A stretch of DNA of 64,000 bases from Xenoacremonium recifei (lineage: Eukaryota; Ascomycota; Sordariomycetes; Hypocreales; Nectriaceae). Where the stretch lies: the NCBI GenBank assembly GCA_012184525.1, contig WOFQ01000003.1, forward strand, positions 434,001 through 498,000, read 5' to 3'. Numbering within the stretch: the stretch's first letter is position 1; each line of letters opens with the position of its first letter. The notes below the pieces were generated by a model. It made no database searches and had not been told where the DNA came from. It saw only the letters and a program-made list of their open reading frames with translations. The translations under genes were made by a program, and so were the position numbers. Positions 52,228 through 64,000 of this stretch are shown in pieces.

Positions 52228-53283
52228 TTTGGGTGTTTGCGACGCAATGAACAGTGCCAAGATATGAGACTAAATGATCATGCAACAGATACCAGAGAGG
52301 CCCCTTCACTGGCCCGATATCTAACAGTATTTAATAGGCTCAGGGCATCCGTGTGAGGCCTCCAGCGACCAGACCTTCAGCTCCAGGTACAAATGCACTT
52401 TCAGGTGCCAATAAGGCAATCCTGACAACATTGGCTGCACCTCATTTTTTTCTCACGCGCGCGACCTAACGGAGATACCATGGACCGTAAGCCTTGAGGT
52501 GCATGCGTCATTTACGTACATTTCTTATTCCGAATGTGCAACTTTACTGCAGAACAGCTGATGAAGATTTATCCCAGTCCTACCTGATTGGGTGCCTGAC
52601 CAGTAAGCCCGGGGAGTATCTGGAATCACAGTCAAGAAATCTGCCTCGAGTGACCAGAATGCCCCTGTTCGAATGTGCGGCTTTACTGCAGAACAACTCA
52701 TTTACGTACACTTCTTATCCCGAATGTGCAACTTTACTACAGAACAGCTGATGAAGATTTATCCCGGACCTACCTAATTGGTCGCCCGACCAGTAAGCAC
52801 GGAAGCATCTAGCATCGCAGTTAAGAAATCTGCCTCGAGTAACCAGCAATGCTCCTGTCACATAGCGATCAACACAGCCAACGAAGAGATGCCACGCCAG
52901 TGTCTCAATCGGCTAACCTCTTCGCCTCGGAAGCAGTTAAAGCCATGAATGCACATAGATCTCCGGGACCTTGGTCGCGTGCACGATTTCCACGCAATAT
53001 CTGTTGGGCCTCACGAAGCTGACATTTACTCAACAAAAAAAGACCTGGCTCCGTGTCATTTCAAGAGGCTGCCTTGCACGTAGTCAGACTCATAATATAT
53101 CAGTTCATGTCCGAATCGGAAGAGTGCTATATACTCATTAAAATCTCTCTATGCACAATGGGGCTTTTCTTTTCCACATCTTCACTGTCTCGCAGCGATG
53201 CCTCCCCGTCAATCATGTACAATCCCAATCTATCCAAAACGCCATGCCCAAGATCCTGTACAAAGGGTCCGCCCAAATCAAAT
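52228..53283. other. Intergenic with tandem duplication
   Basis: It holds the promoter side of the HET gene and the 3' flank of the CSC1-like gene. Apart from the duplication at 52509-52859 nothing is seen. Confidence 0.5.
52509..52859. repeat. Imperfect tandem duplication, period 190 bases
   Basis: The stretch 52509-52668 recurs at 52699-52859, both starting CATTTACGTACA and ending near CCAG(C)AATG(C)C. Many differences are C/T or G/A changes. Between them 52669-52698 is a 30-base extra copy of an inner part (GAATGTGCGGCTTTACTGCA against GAATGTGCAACTTTACTGCA). It lies about 280 bases upstream of the HET gene start. No coding sense was found. Confidence 0.75.
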
Positions 53284-56200
53284 CTACCAGCCCTCTCCGG
53301 GATTGCGTCTTGAGCGCGTTCCGCTACGGAAGTAATCGTACTGCGTCGGGTCCGTATCCAGGTCCTCGGTCTGCCGCAGGCCGCTGTATCCTCGAGGACC
53401 ACCGCCGAGGGCGCCCATGGAAGGCCCAGGAGTGTTGACAGGAGGCGAGATTGGGCCGGGCGTCGATCGGCCGGAGCCAGTCAAGGGCGCGCTCATTGGG
53501 GGCGCTGCCGCGTTGCTGACCAGTCCAAGTCCTGAGGAGCTGCCGTTGTCTTGAGAGTACAGCGGACTGGGGTTTCGTCGGCCCATGTCGCCTCCCATCG
53601 TCGATTGTTGAGTGAAGCCTCCTCCCAGATTTGAAGGAGTGCCGGGTCGCCAAGGCTGATATGCCGTCTCGGAAGTATTAGAGAACATTCGCTTATCACC
53701 ACCAGGAGCGAACGGCGTCGAGCGGCCTGAGCCCGGAGTTCCAGGACGAGATCCAGTCTCGCTTCCCCCGGCCATGGAGCTTGGGGTTCCAGGGCGTACG
53801 ATCTCTCCAGGACGGCCAAAGATTTCACCTCCACCATGGTCCTCCGCGAATTCCGCTCGGTTCTTGAAGTACTCGAAGTCCATTTGAGAGTCCGAGACGT
53901 ACTCAAATCCGGGCACGCTGTTGGCACTCTTTCCAGGCTTACCGCCCTGCATAGGGTTCAGTGCGTACATATCTGAGTATCCGCTGACACTCATGAGATC
54001 ACTGGAGCCTGCCTCGCGTCCATCCGTCAATCGTCCTTTGTATACAGAGGGCAATAGGTTCTGAGCTCTGGAATGAACCATGGGCGTGATAAGGGGTCGG
54101 TAGAGCGCCGGGTGGCCGAAACGACTTGCGAGTCGCTCGTTCCGGAGGCGGTCCTCCTTGCCGATGCCAGCTTCGGGGTTCTTTCGGACGTTCAAGGTGC
54201 TGTAGTATCGAATCTTGTTGTCGAATTGGCTGCGGCAGTAAAATTTGAATCCAAACATCAAGAATGGCAGTGGCGCGACGCAGTAGAACTGGTAATGTGT
54301 GCCGTCACCACGCACCCAGCAGGTCAGGAGCACCAGGAGGTTCGAGAACATGGTAGCAAAAATGAAGCGGTTGAAAACAGATCTCCAGAACATGCCACCA
54401 GATTCAGTCTTCGTGACGAAACGGTAAAGAAGCAGATACTTCTTCAGATAAGAGTCGATGAAGAAGTACAAGGCCGTCGCGGGCAGGCAGAGAGGCTGGA
54501 TACCAGCAAAACACATCGTAACTGTAGCGTAGAAAAGGAAATAGTTGTAGTAGTTGGCATAGTCGAAGGGCGGTGGTGCCGTCAGTTCAATCAGTTCTCG
54601 TGGGGTCGGGCTGAAGAATTTCTTGAGGAAAAAGGCCTGGACCAAGGGCCACAGCTGAGCAAGATCAACTGCCGCACCGAGCTGGCGCTGCAGTAGATAA
54701 GTGACCCAGAAAGCGCTATTGGTGCAGAGAGCCGTGAACAAAGCGGCCGCGATGTTCTCCTTGACGATAGCCTTCCAAGCGTTGGTGCCGTTATTTGTAT
54801 CCTCGATGACGCTCGCCACAAACTTCCAGATGGTGCTAAAGATGGAGAAGACGATCAAGTTATTGAAGACGAAGAAGGCATAGAGCTTGGCCATAACATG
54901 TCGCTCTCGTCCCGTCTTCGTCTGATCACCAGACTTGATAGCCATACGTCGGAAGATTATCGGCAGCACGAGATATACCAAGGACGTGACAAGGGGTGAG
55001 ATGATACCCTGAACGATACCCCAGAAGGCCGTGTCGGCCTCGAGCGTCTTCTCAAAGGCGGGCCAGACAGATCCCAAGTTACCCAAACTGACAAGGAAAA
55101 TGGCAATCATGGCGTTGGGTCCGATCCAGATGAAGGTCAAGACAACGATCCAAAGGTTCATCCACCATCGCTTGCGGCTTCGAGAGGCATTGGTGAGCGG
55201 CATGTTGTCCCAGATAATGTCGTTTGGTTGAGGAGCCAGCACGATAGATGCACCAGCAGGCTTCTTCTTGCGGCACGCATACGCAATGTTGTGCGCCTCA
55301 GCAATGTCCGAGTAACTGGCGAATCCGTACGGCATGGAACCTCGCTTATCGACGCTGGCCCGAACCTCCTTGATCTCGACCTCAAGATCACGGATCCGCT
55401 GAGTGTAGTATTCGATGGCGTCCAATTTCTGGCCCTTGGGGTATGTATCAAACGATCGGTCCTTCTTAGAAGGCTTGCAAGTCGGACGAGCCGCAGGAAG
55501 GTGGCCCGGGTTCTTGAGGTATTTGGCCAGGATCTCCTCCAATTTGCGGACTGCTTTGTTGTGCTGCTCGATGAGTTCGGGGAGCTCCTTGACGTTTCGG
55601 GCGACGGCGGTTCGAGCAAAGGAAGAATTGGGCACCACTTCGTCAATGATTCGCGCAATTCCTTCGTCGGATCGACTCTTCTTCGGGAGATTGAAAAGCT
55701 AGAAGTCGCAAGTTAGTTGAAAGAAAAAGACAGAAAAAGTTGACTTGAAGCCTACCATCAAAGTCCGCGCATGAAGACTGTTCTGGTACTCTTCGCTCTC
55801 AAAATACAGTCTCCTGAGAGCCGTGATTTTCCTATAGTTCCACCAGAGAAATCCTGCCACAATGATATTGAAGAGCCACGCGACCACCACCTGAGCCCAA
55901 ATCGGGGAACCCCAGACATTCAGGGGTGTGACAACGGAAACCCAGCCATCAGTGGTGCCGTCACCGAAGGAGCCGTGGTGGGAGACGTGGACCGGAACGA
56001 GGATTCCCAAGCCCGTGACGGAAAGGCAGAGAAACATGTTACGGCACATGCGGGTGAAGCGCAGGAAAACGGTGGCGTCCATGCCAATGAGATGAATCAA
56101 CTGCTCCTCCTTGGTCCGCCACAGCGCCGTGACCCATGACCACGGCTGCTTTCCTATAGGCGGCGGTGCGTGTTTCTCGTCGGCGTGCTTCAGCTTGGGC

Positions 56201-56485
56201 GCATAGATGGCCTGGTTGTAGGGGCGGAGGAGGGAGAAGAAGATGGCTATAAAGGCAGTGAACCCGAGCGAAATGCCCAAGGCGGAGAAGATTGAGGTTG
56301 AGGAGAGCTGTAGCAGTCGCATAAGTATATCAATCAACAGCCCGGGGAATATATTCATAGCCTACCGAGTCTGCAAAAGGGTTCTGGAGGAGGTCGAGGA
56401 TTTTGTGACCGGCATCCTCATCATTGCTGTCATCATCGTCGTCGTCGCGACGCAGCAGACGGAACACAATGCTGGCTACGTCCAT
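53284..56485 (-). CDS. CSC1/TMEM63 (OSCA-like) osmosensitive cation channel
   Basis: Three exons, 56366-56485, 55756-56307 and 53284-55698, give 1028 residues in phase. The N-terminus MDVASIVFRLLRRDDDDD is followed by a first helix (ALGISLGFTAFIAIFFSLL), a Lys/Pro loop, WVTALWRTKEEQLIHLIGMD, DATVFLRFTRMC and further helices typical of this family. A cytosolic domain comes next, then NDIIWDNM and about seven more helices. The last 230 residues are Gly/Ser/Pro-rich with repeated RPGTP words. Family members form calcium-permeable channels opened by osmotic or mechanical stress. An equally good name would be phosphate-metabolism Phm7/Rsn1 family. Two introns start with the less usual GTAGGC donor, but both keep phase. 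Confidence 0.93.
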
Positions 56486-59400
56486 GATTGGAAGCCACTC
56501 CGCCAACGGCGAAGTTTCGAGACTCGATGTATATTATGCCCAGCTAGAAAAGAGAGAGAGCGTGAGGAGGTTGCAATGTTGAGTCTCTCGATCCCCAAGC
56601 CTTATTATGGGTCGAGAACGTCGATCGGATCGGATAGGGAGCGAATCGCGCCGGTGACGTTGATCTCAAGCAGGGAAGACCGGGAGCAGTCGTTTTCGAC
56701 GTCGAGAGGGATGGAAGTCGCAAAAGACACACGCCGGCTCGGAGGGCAAAGAAAGGACTGAAATCAGGAGAAACGCCGTTCCCGAGAGTCGCTGAACCAG
56801 CCCAATGCTGACCGAAAGGAAAATCGTGAGAAGATGAAACGAAGGACCAGGTCGAAGGGACGCAGGGGGGGGGTCGGCCGTCGACGAGGAGTAGCGAGAG
56901 AAAGGGATCCCAGGCCTCGGAACGAACGAGAGGAGGGCGGGATTCTGATAAAGAGATGGGGGGTGGAGGAGGAAGAGAGGAAGAAAGAGAGTGGTGAGAA
57001 CGAGGGACAAAGAGATGGAGATGGAGATGGAGAGAGGGATGGATAAACGAGGGGATGGTGTCAGTCAGTCAGTCTCTAAGCTACATGGATATCGACTCTG
57101 TAACGGACGGTGGACGGAAGGTGCTTCGCTCCGTTCGTACCTGCCCAGTCCTGTCCAGTCCTGGCCTGGAGATCAACCGCCAGCAAGGCCTAGACAAAGA
57201 AAATTTTGGACCAGTCCATGCCATGCGCCACGCCACAGGGGAAGAGCCCACTGAACACGCAGTTGCAGCACGCTGGAGCCACTGTAGCGGACGGGCTTGC
57301 CCTCTAACCCCTGACAGGACAAGACGCCGCCGAGTAAACCGTTGGGGCAGCCCGTGATTGGCTCTCCTGCTGCGGTTTTCCCCTGGGCGTGAACTCTGGC
57401 CCGCTCCCCGGACCGGGACCGCCCAATGTGCTATTTTTGACGCCCCTGCCCCGCTGCCTCCCCGTCAGCGCTGGCAGCACGGGCTAAACCCCTGCGTCGT
57501 CCCCTGAAGGGCCATCCACTCAGCAGGAATACGAGGCGAGCAGAGGGCATGAAACAAGACTCAGAAATGGACGGGACACAAACAGCGCGGTGAGACCAGC
57601 CAAGACGGGCAGACTGGTTCTAGAAGTTGGGATGCAGTGCGTGAGGGCTGCAGTCCAAGAGAGACTGTCTCTGGACCTCTTTGTCTCTCCCCGGTCGGGT
57701 GACTTATACGCGCGGTCCTCTGCATTCCAGCCCTCCATCGCGAATCAACAATGGAAAGGGGGCTCACGGCTCACGCGCGCCCTCTCTCACGCTCACTCGG
57801 ATCCATGCCAGTCAGCAACCGCAATCTTATGCTTCTATTCTTCCGCCCAAGTCCCCTGCGCTGCCCTAAATGCAGGCATGTCTTTCGGGGGACTCGCTTA
57901 CCCACCAGAGGGTGGGATTTTCTCTTCCTTCTATTTTTTCTCGCCACCGGCAATCTCGCCCAGATCTCGAAGCCCGGCCCCAACACGCGCAATCGCGATC
58001 GTAGAAGTGCAAGATAACAGAGCAGAAACAAATTCGTCAGTTCAGATGTTCTGGGTTGCCAGCAACGTAAGTCGTGCCTCTCCACTTGTGTGTCTAGCGG
58101 CCATTCAGTGGCCGTCTGTTCGTCATCGGCGCGCCGCTACTGTATCAGATTCGCTCGTCCAGGCCACGCCTCTGGAATGGCGTCTAGTTTCGTCAACAGG
58201 AACGCGTGTTTCTACGCACTGCGGTGGTGGAGCTTGAGTCTACCTGTGAGTCTTCCAAGGCCCTGTGGCAAAAGCACTGCAAACTCTTTCCTTGGCATGG
58301 AACACATGAAATGCACGTCTTGTTGAACTACGTCGCGATAGTGCGATGCCATGCAATGCCAATCCTCTAACGGAGCACAACCGATCTTGGAACGTGGCTC
58401 CCCTTGACGTCAGGGGTGCGACCCTTTCCATCGATCGGCACAGATATACGAGAGACAAAAATTCCTCGAGCTCAGTGTCAATGCAAGCAAGCAATGCTCT
58501 CCCCATCCCCCACGAGAACGGCGTGGCTGTGCTGCCCTATTTAGTTCTTTAGTTCCTTGTAAGTCGCCAACGGCGCAGCAATTGGTTGTCGTCGCTTTAT
58601 CCTTTATGCCAAGGCCCGGGAGCTTCGGCGGCCTAGTCCAGGGGGGGTTGTCAACCGAGTCTTCGGTGCCATGAGCGGCCTCCGAGGGCGGATGGCATGC
58701 TAGGTGTGAGACAGCGTCACGACGCTGAGGATTTTGTTTCGTAAACTTGAATTAATTAGGAAACTTGTGGGTTTCGTTGACTTCACTGCCTTGTTTGCGT
58801 CAAGTGAAGCAAAGGAACATCAAGACCATGAGACTTTACGGAGAGAGGGAATAGGAACCCTTTATCACCGCAGATCTATCTGCATATTCAATGGCTATCA
58901 GATCGCCACGTTGACGACTCGTTAAAGGCGCAGATGAGAGAGCGCATGCTTATTTTCACTCATTTCTAGTCCCGACATGCCAACTTTTTCTTTTTGTCAT
59001 TCATCCGATGTTAATTCGAGAGTATCCTTACAGTCTGGGGAATCTGCGACACCCTTCCACTATTGTAGCCTACCCTAGAGTTCCAAGTGGAAATCTGTGT
59101 GGCCTGCTCACTTGCCAGACATCCGATCACAAGCTCATCTTATAAGCCTCATATAAGTGAGTTAATAAGTCATCATATACCACGGCATAAAGCTATGTCG
59201 TTGATGTGTTGGTGCTTTCATTAATGGCGCTTCTGAATCTGACCTCACACCAACATAAGCTATAATTCAGCTTACCTCACAAGGAGAATATGATAGTAAT
59301 TGTTGCTCTCAGTATGGACTGAAACCTCATCAGCATTTCCCCCGATTAGCCTGATTCACCAAGTAAAGCACTCCAACACGGTCTTACAACTTGGTAAACG

Positions 59401-59636
59401 ACGAATCATGGTCAATGAAGTCAAAATTCAGCAATACCCTATGAAAGGCCCAACCCTCCTCGCACCCAAACCCATTCATTCATTTCATAACCCTTTCCAG
59501 AGTCCTATCTCGCCTTTTTCACCACTCCGGGCATCCAACAAGGAAACAACCTACATGCGATTTGATCCTTATTTCATTTCGTCCCATCGTGTGCTTCCCC
59601 CTCACTAACACGCACAGTCGGCCAGCTTTAAAGCTC
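56486..59636. other. Long intergenic region
   Basis: About 3.1 kb has no gene I can support. The first 600 bases are GA-rich on the plus strand (CT-rich on the strand of the CSC1-like gene) and fit its promoter and leader. A short GTCA repeat lies at 57060-57076. A 215-codon frame at 57590-58237 shows no motif and mixed composition. The DNA from 58700 to 59640 is AT-rich and probably the 3' flank of the AT-hook gene. Confidence 0.55.
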
Positions 59637-60457
59637 CTAGACTTCCACCGGCCCCTGACTTCGCGTCTTCCGCGCCGTCTTGCCAGGCTGCGCTGGGCGA
59701 TCCTTCTTCTTGGGTCGGCCGACCTTTCCATTAGTCGCCGGCTTCCCGCTCGAGGCCTCGTCCACCTTGGCCTTCTTCTCCGAGCGCGCATCCGAATCTG
59801 TCGCGCTGCTGCCGTTTGATGTTTCTGCGACCGCAGGCTTCTCCTCCTCGAGCTTCCGCTTGGCTGCGCCGCTGCCAGAAGTCATCTCGACGTCTTCAGT
59901 GGCGCCGTTGGTCTCCTTCTCAGGCGGAGGAACTGCCGCGCCATTAACGGGCTCGATGACGACGTTGTTGGTCTCGCTGGGCGCCGGCTTGGGCTCCTCA
60001 TCCAGCTTCAGCTCCGGCCGAGGCGTGCCGCCCGCAGGAGTGCGGTTGTTAATGGGCGTCTCGGGGACCGACATGACCTCTACGGGCTTGGGCGGCGCGG
60101 GAGCCGGCCCTGCGCCCTCCTCGATCTTCTGCTCCTCCGTCTTGGCGGGTTCCTCGGCCGGAGGAGGCGCAACGACGGGAGTGACCGTGTCCATCGTGGG
60201 AGCGCCGGCCTGAGCCTCAGGAGCGCCGGGAGCAGGCGCGCCGACTGGAGAGGATGCTGTTAGCGAAGGTTCCATGACGAGGCTCGCGGGCATCTGGGGG
60301 TGCTGGATGGGCGCATATGGAGGGAGGGAACGTCTGGGCCATCCATGATGCGTCAATTGGATGCGCCGATGCTCTATCAAACAGCAGGATGCGAATAGCG
60401 GAGGGATTGTCGCAGGAAGATACCTTTGTCGATGGCGGGAGCAATGCCGTCGGACAT
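59637..60457 (-). CDS. AT-hook nuclear protein, low complexity
   Basis: Exon 1 (60424-60457, MSDGIAPAIDK) joins exon 2 (59637-60244) across a 179-base intron (GTATCT to CTCCAG) to give 213 residues. Most of it is Pro/Ala/Glu-rich and disordered. The C-terminus has KRKLEEEKP, EKKAKVDE and an AT-hook-like GKVGRPKKKDRPAQPGK near residue 190, so a nuclear, AT-tract-binding role is likely. The unspliced frame continues far upstream into unrelated sequence; an internal ATG at 60293 is the alternative start. The function beyond DNA contact is unknown. Confidence 0.72.
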
Positions 60458-61914
60458 GGCGATGACGTAAGAGCTGGGGATGGGCGGCTGTGATGCTTTG
60501 CGCGCGAGGGTGAGGCGCAAGTCGAAGTGCGCTCGACACAGAGGCGATGCTACAGTAAGGATTCTCCGGGTGTGAGATGCCAAATCGATGCGAGATGTGC
60601 GATGGAGGAGGAGAGATGCGGAGGTGGCAGGCGACGAAGGCGGACGGAGTGAGGTTTGGCTGGGCTGGCACGGCACGAGGTCACGACCAGGCGAGGCGGT
60701 TCCACTGAACGAACCCGACTGAGCAGCTACGATGGGACGGATGGGATTTACCTTTGGAACAGGAGAAGTCCTGCCCTTCCTTTCAGCTGCAGCAAGTCAT
60801 CAGCTCGCTCCGATCCATCGGGGTGGCACAATTGCCTTAACCCCAATAGGTGCTGTCCCAGAACGAGGTGCTCTACAGAGTACTCCCCGGAGCAGCCAAT
60901 TACTGCTTCAGGCTTAACCCGTCGGTGTCTGCTTGGTTCCTGGCACAGTGCCGGCGCGGATCGCGGGCGGGCAGCGCCAAGTGCCGTGGACTGTGAGACG
61001 AGGCGCGTTCCCAGGCGCGGCTGACGGTGTGAGTTGCGGCGATCGGGACGGAGCGAGCAAGAGGGAGGATTCAGGTTGCGGCGTAATAGGTGCATAACCC
61101 CGTTTTCCAGGTTGCGGGGAAGACCACGGGTTGGTTTGCGTGGGCCGGGAAGTCCAGAGCCAGTGCCAGTCCAGTTTGCCAGCCGGCCAGCCACCGATCC
61201 AGGAGGGTGGAGGAGACGCCGGATCGAGAGGCGCCGATGATGTGCTGCTGATGCTTGCTGACTTGCTTGCTGCTTGCGTTTGGTCCCCGCTGCAAATACA
61301 TGCGTTTGTGCATACATCCTGTGCTGCTGCGGCGGCGTGCTTGTGTTGCGCCGCAGAGGGGAGTGTCATCCAGAGACGAGGATGAGTGCCACTGATCTGG
61401 GCTCTTCATTTTGTATCGCTTCCAGGCTCTGAGAGCGCTGAAAAAGCCGCTCGTCAGGGAAACGAGGACATTTCGGGCCAAGGGGAATCCTTGGAGAAAG
61501 CTGGAGCATCGATGCGCGTCATCTCCAAACAGGAAAGGCGAGGGGAGGGTCCTTCGGCGGTGTTGCGAAGAGAAGCGATGGTGATGCGAAGGCCCATCCG
61601 GATAATTCGTGGAGAAGTGCAGCCACATCCACTAGCCACACCTGTACCTTAGCGTGCACCGCCGCACCTCCAATTCAGGGGGTGATCTTGGCTGGACTCG
61701 GCTTAGTCACCCGAAGCTGGCGCGAGCTTCAACACCTTATGTGTCCTTGCAGGCGGCTTCACGATCCCGCGTCTTGACGATTCGACGCCGCCAGCCAACT
61801 TGCCGACGTTCCTTTACCGCTTTAACCTTGTACTCTACTACGGAACCCCCCTCGAGGAGTCCTTCTTCTTCAAATAACCACTTATCCTTGTCTTCCGCCC
61901 GACTTGCTTTCACG
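60458..61914. other. Divergent promoter region
   Basis: It lies between the AT-hook gene (-) and DPM1 (+). Open frames on both strands overlap without motifs. No gene is supported. Confidence 0.55.
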
Positions 61915-62697
61915 ATGGCCAAGGGCGCCTCCGCCAACAAGTACTCGGTGATTCTGCCGACGTACAATGAGCGCAAGAACCTCCCCATTATTACCTGGCT
62001 GCTGAACCGCACCTTCACCGAGAAGTAAGGACACACTTTCATGCATCTTTGCGCCATGCTCACCTCTTCGTCTCGCAGCAACCTCGACTGGGAACTCATC
62101 ATCGTCGACGACGGATCCCCGGACGGCACGCAGGAGGTCGCGAACCAACTCGTCAAAGCCTACGCACCGCACGTCGTCCTCAAGCCGCGCGCCGGCAAGC
62201 TGGGCCTCGGCACGGCCTACGTCCACGGCCTGCAGTTCGTCACGGGCAACTTCGTCATCATCATGGACGCCGACTTCAGCCACCACCCCAAGTTCATCCC
62301 GCAGATGGTGGCGGTGCAGGAGCGCGGCAACTACGACATTGTCACGGGCACGCGATATGCCGGCGACGGCGGCGTCTTCGGCTGGGACCTCAAGCGCAAG
62401 TTCGTCAGCCGCGGCGCCAACCTGTTCGCCGACACGGTGCTGCGCCCCGGCGTGAGCGACCTGACGGGCTCGTTCCGCCTCTACAAGAAGAGCGTGTTGG
62501 AGAAGGTCATCTCCAGCACCGAGAGCAAGGGCTACACGTTCCAGATGGAGATGATGGTGCGCGCCAAGGCCATGGGCTGCTCCGTGGCCGAGGTGCCCAT
62601 CTCGTTCGTGGACCGGCTGTATGGCGAGAGCAAGCTGGGCGGGGACGAGATTGTCGAGTACGCCAAGGGCGTGCTGTCGCTGTGGCTCAAGGTCTAG
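61915..62697 (+). CDS. DPM1: Dolichol-phosphate mannosyltransferase, catalytic subunit
   Basis: Exons 61915-62024 and 62079-62697 join in phase (GTAAGG to TCGCAG, 54 bases) to 242 residues. The GT2 fold is clear: YSVILPTYNERKNLP at the N-terminus, LIIVDDGSPDGT, the metal-binding DAD in IIMDADFSHHPK, GTRYAGDGGVFGWDLKRK and DLTGSFRLYKK. The enzyme moves mannose from GDP-mannose to dolichol phosphate on the cytosolic ER face, feeding N-glycans, O-mannosylation and GPI anchors. There is no C-terminal membrane helix, so it is the human/fission-yeast type that needs Dpm2/Dpm3 for anchoring. A long frame on the opposite strand is a GC-rich shadow. Confidence 0.96.
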
Positions 62698-62893
62698 GGC
62701 GGGCAGAGAGATGTGTATGAACAAAAGGGATTGCAACATGCGTGTGAACTGGGGCGTTACGGCGGCAAGTCAAGTACCGTATCTATATAATCTAATACCA
62801 TGTTTTCTACAGCATCGACGAGCGCCGGCTCGATATCATACCAGGTCATGTCCTTTCACATTATACTAAACTTGTTTCTTTACAGAGCCTCAC

Positions 62894-63828
62894 TTACATA
62901 TTCCTTCCGCCTGTCACCATGATGGTCTGCCCCGTCACATACGCAAACAGGGGGCTGGCCACGGCCAAGATGCTGCTCGCCGCCTCCGTCGCCGTGCCCG
63001 GCCGCCGCAGCGCAATATCCGCATACAGCTGGTCGCCTGCCGCCTGCGTCTGCTTCGTCGGGATACCCAGGTTGATCTTCTCGCCATCCGGGCCCGTCAC
63101 AAACGCGCCCTCCTCCTTCGCCGCCGTTAGCCGAGTCAAGATGTGTCCAAAGGCAACAGTGTTCGCGCGCACGCCAAAGGCCGGCCCCCATTCCTTGGCA
63201 ATCGTTTTCGTGAAGCCCGTGACGCCGGCCTTGGCCAGCGCGTAGTTCAGCTGGCCTGCGTTGCCGTGCACGCCGGATGTGCTGGAGATGTTGACGATGC
63301 AGCGTGGCGCGCCATCGCGAACCCGGAAGTAGGGGGCCGCGGCGCGGACGAGGGCGAAGGGCGCTGTGCAGTGAAGTGCGATGATGGTGTCCCATTGCTT
63401 GTCGGTCATCTTGTGGATGACGCCGTCCCACGTGTAGCCGGCGTTGTTGACGAGGATGTTGATCTTGCCGTTACCGAAGTCGGCAGCGCGCTTGACCAGC
63501 GTGTTGATGTAGTCCTGGGAGAGGACATCGCCAACTACGGCAATGGCCTGGCCGCCAGACTGGTTGATGTCGTTTACAACACCGTTGGCCTTCTCTGTTG
63601 GTGTGTTAGTGAAGCTCCTTGATCGAATGCTCAGGCGTATATCATACTCTCATCAATGTCGGCCACCACGACCTTGGCGCCCTCTTTGGCGAATAGTCTT
63701 GCAGCCTCAGCACCAATGCCTTGTCCACTGCCCGTGATGATGGCGACCTGGCCCTCCAGCAAACCCTTCTTAGCCGAACCGAGGTGGTCAGCCATCTGGC
63801 TGATGCGCTGCTGTGAGGCGTTAGACAT
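62894..63828 (-). CDS. Short-chain dehydrogenase/reductase (FabG-like)
   Basis: Exons 63648-63828 and 62894-63594 join in phase (GTATGA to CAACAG, 53 bases) to 293 residues. The NAD(P) motif is TGSGQGIG at 32-39. NNAG, then SSTSG and YALAK, give the Ser-Tyr-Lys catalytic set. VVVADIDE, with Asp after the second strand, favours NAD over NADP. The C-terminal ILAVASPLFAYVTGQTIMVTGG is typical of classical SDRs like 3-oxoacyl-ACP reductase. A stretch of about 35 residues with GPDGEKINLGIPTK lies before it. The substrate is unknown. It is convergent with DPM1. Confidence 0.92.
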
Positions 63829-64000
63829 GGTGACGGTGATGGAATTTCGTTAAACTATAGCAGATCAAGACACCAGGGCACGGATACACGAGTCTCAAGT
63901 CGATTCTCTCTCTGCCTTTAAAGCTCCTGATCTCAGTAGTCGACTGGCGGCTGCTTACGGTTGCTGCCGAGGTTCCCCGCGGCTTCGGTTTTCCAGGCCC

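Noticed and set aside
52509..52859. Repeat-induced point mutation (RIP) as the cause of the copy differences
   Set aside because: The unit is far shorter than usual RIP targets and I could not score dinucleotide context; ordinary drift is enough.
57590..58237. 215-codon frame on the plus strand
   Set aside because: No domain, no intron or promoter logic, and other open frames overlap it on both strands; treated as chance.
60245..60671. N-terminal extension of the AT-hook protein giving 344 residues
   Set aside because: The extension is Pro/His/Arg-rich noncoding-like sequence, starts without ATG support, and includes the intron proposed here.
61882..62739. 285-codon frame on the minus strand rich in His, Leu and Ala
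   Set aside because: It is antisense to DPM1, which carries all family motifs.
1..64000. tRNA, rRNA, CRISPR arrays, transposon ends
   Set aside because: No T-loop-like GTTCRANNC with paired stems, no regularly spaced identical repeats with spacers, and no transposase or reverse transcriptase motifs were found by eye; a dedicated scan could still find a tRNA.

Overview
The window is nuclear DNA of a filamentous ascomycete (Pezizomycotina, most likely a Sordariomycete). The signs are short 45-160 bp GT-AG introns with CTNAC-like branch sites, CT-rich leaders, several Zn2Cys6 regulators, a HET-domain gene, and single-copy housekeeping genes such as RRP1, DPM1, CSC1/TMEM63 and an E2 enzyme. Most exon structures below were assembled by hand from the bases. 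A join is proposed only where donor, acceptor and reading phase all agree. No tRNA, rRNA, CRISPR array or intact transposon was recognised.

Left part (1-24 kb), GC-rich and conserved in character: the N-terminal half of a bHLH factor runs off the left edge (-). It is followed by about 4.5 kb with only doubtful coding, an acidic nuclear protein (-), about 4 kb of intergenic DNA, and a CT-rich leader feeding a 1092-residue TBC Rab-GAP (+). A repeat array of covarying hairpins lies between the TBC gene and the convergent E2 gene (-). A short Zn2Cys6 protein (+), RRP1 (+) and a 1113-residue single-pass membrane protein (-) complete this part.

Middle part (24-53 kb), visibly more AT-rich and accessory: a Zn2Cys6 regulator is followed by a run of small-molecule genes. 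These are an amidohydrolase, a Dal5-type anion permease, a GAF-domain protein, an NCS1 purine/cytosine-type permease, an adenosine-deaminase-like enzyme, a second Zn2Cys6 regulator and a 2-oxoglutarate/Fe(II) dioxygenase. I read them as a nitrogenous-base/ureide or amide uptake and breakdown cluster. Inverted repeats CGG-N10-CCG sit in front of the amidohydrolase/permease pair and of the GAF gene, and a weaker one sits in front of the second regulator, suggesting a shared regulon. Next come an 803-residue ten-exon regulator with a mid-protein zinc cluster, divergent from an alcohol-acetyltransferase-like gene, and then a fungal RelA/SpoT-type alarmone-synthetase-like gene, a Nudix hydrolase and a HET-domain gene side by side.

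Right part (53-64 kb) returns to conserved genes: a CSC1/TMEM63 channel (-), 3 kb of intergenic DNA, an AT-hook nuclear protein (-), dolichol-phosphate mannose synthase (+) and a short-chain dehydrogenase (-).
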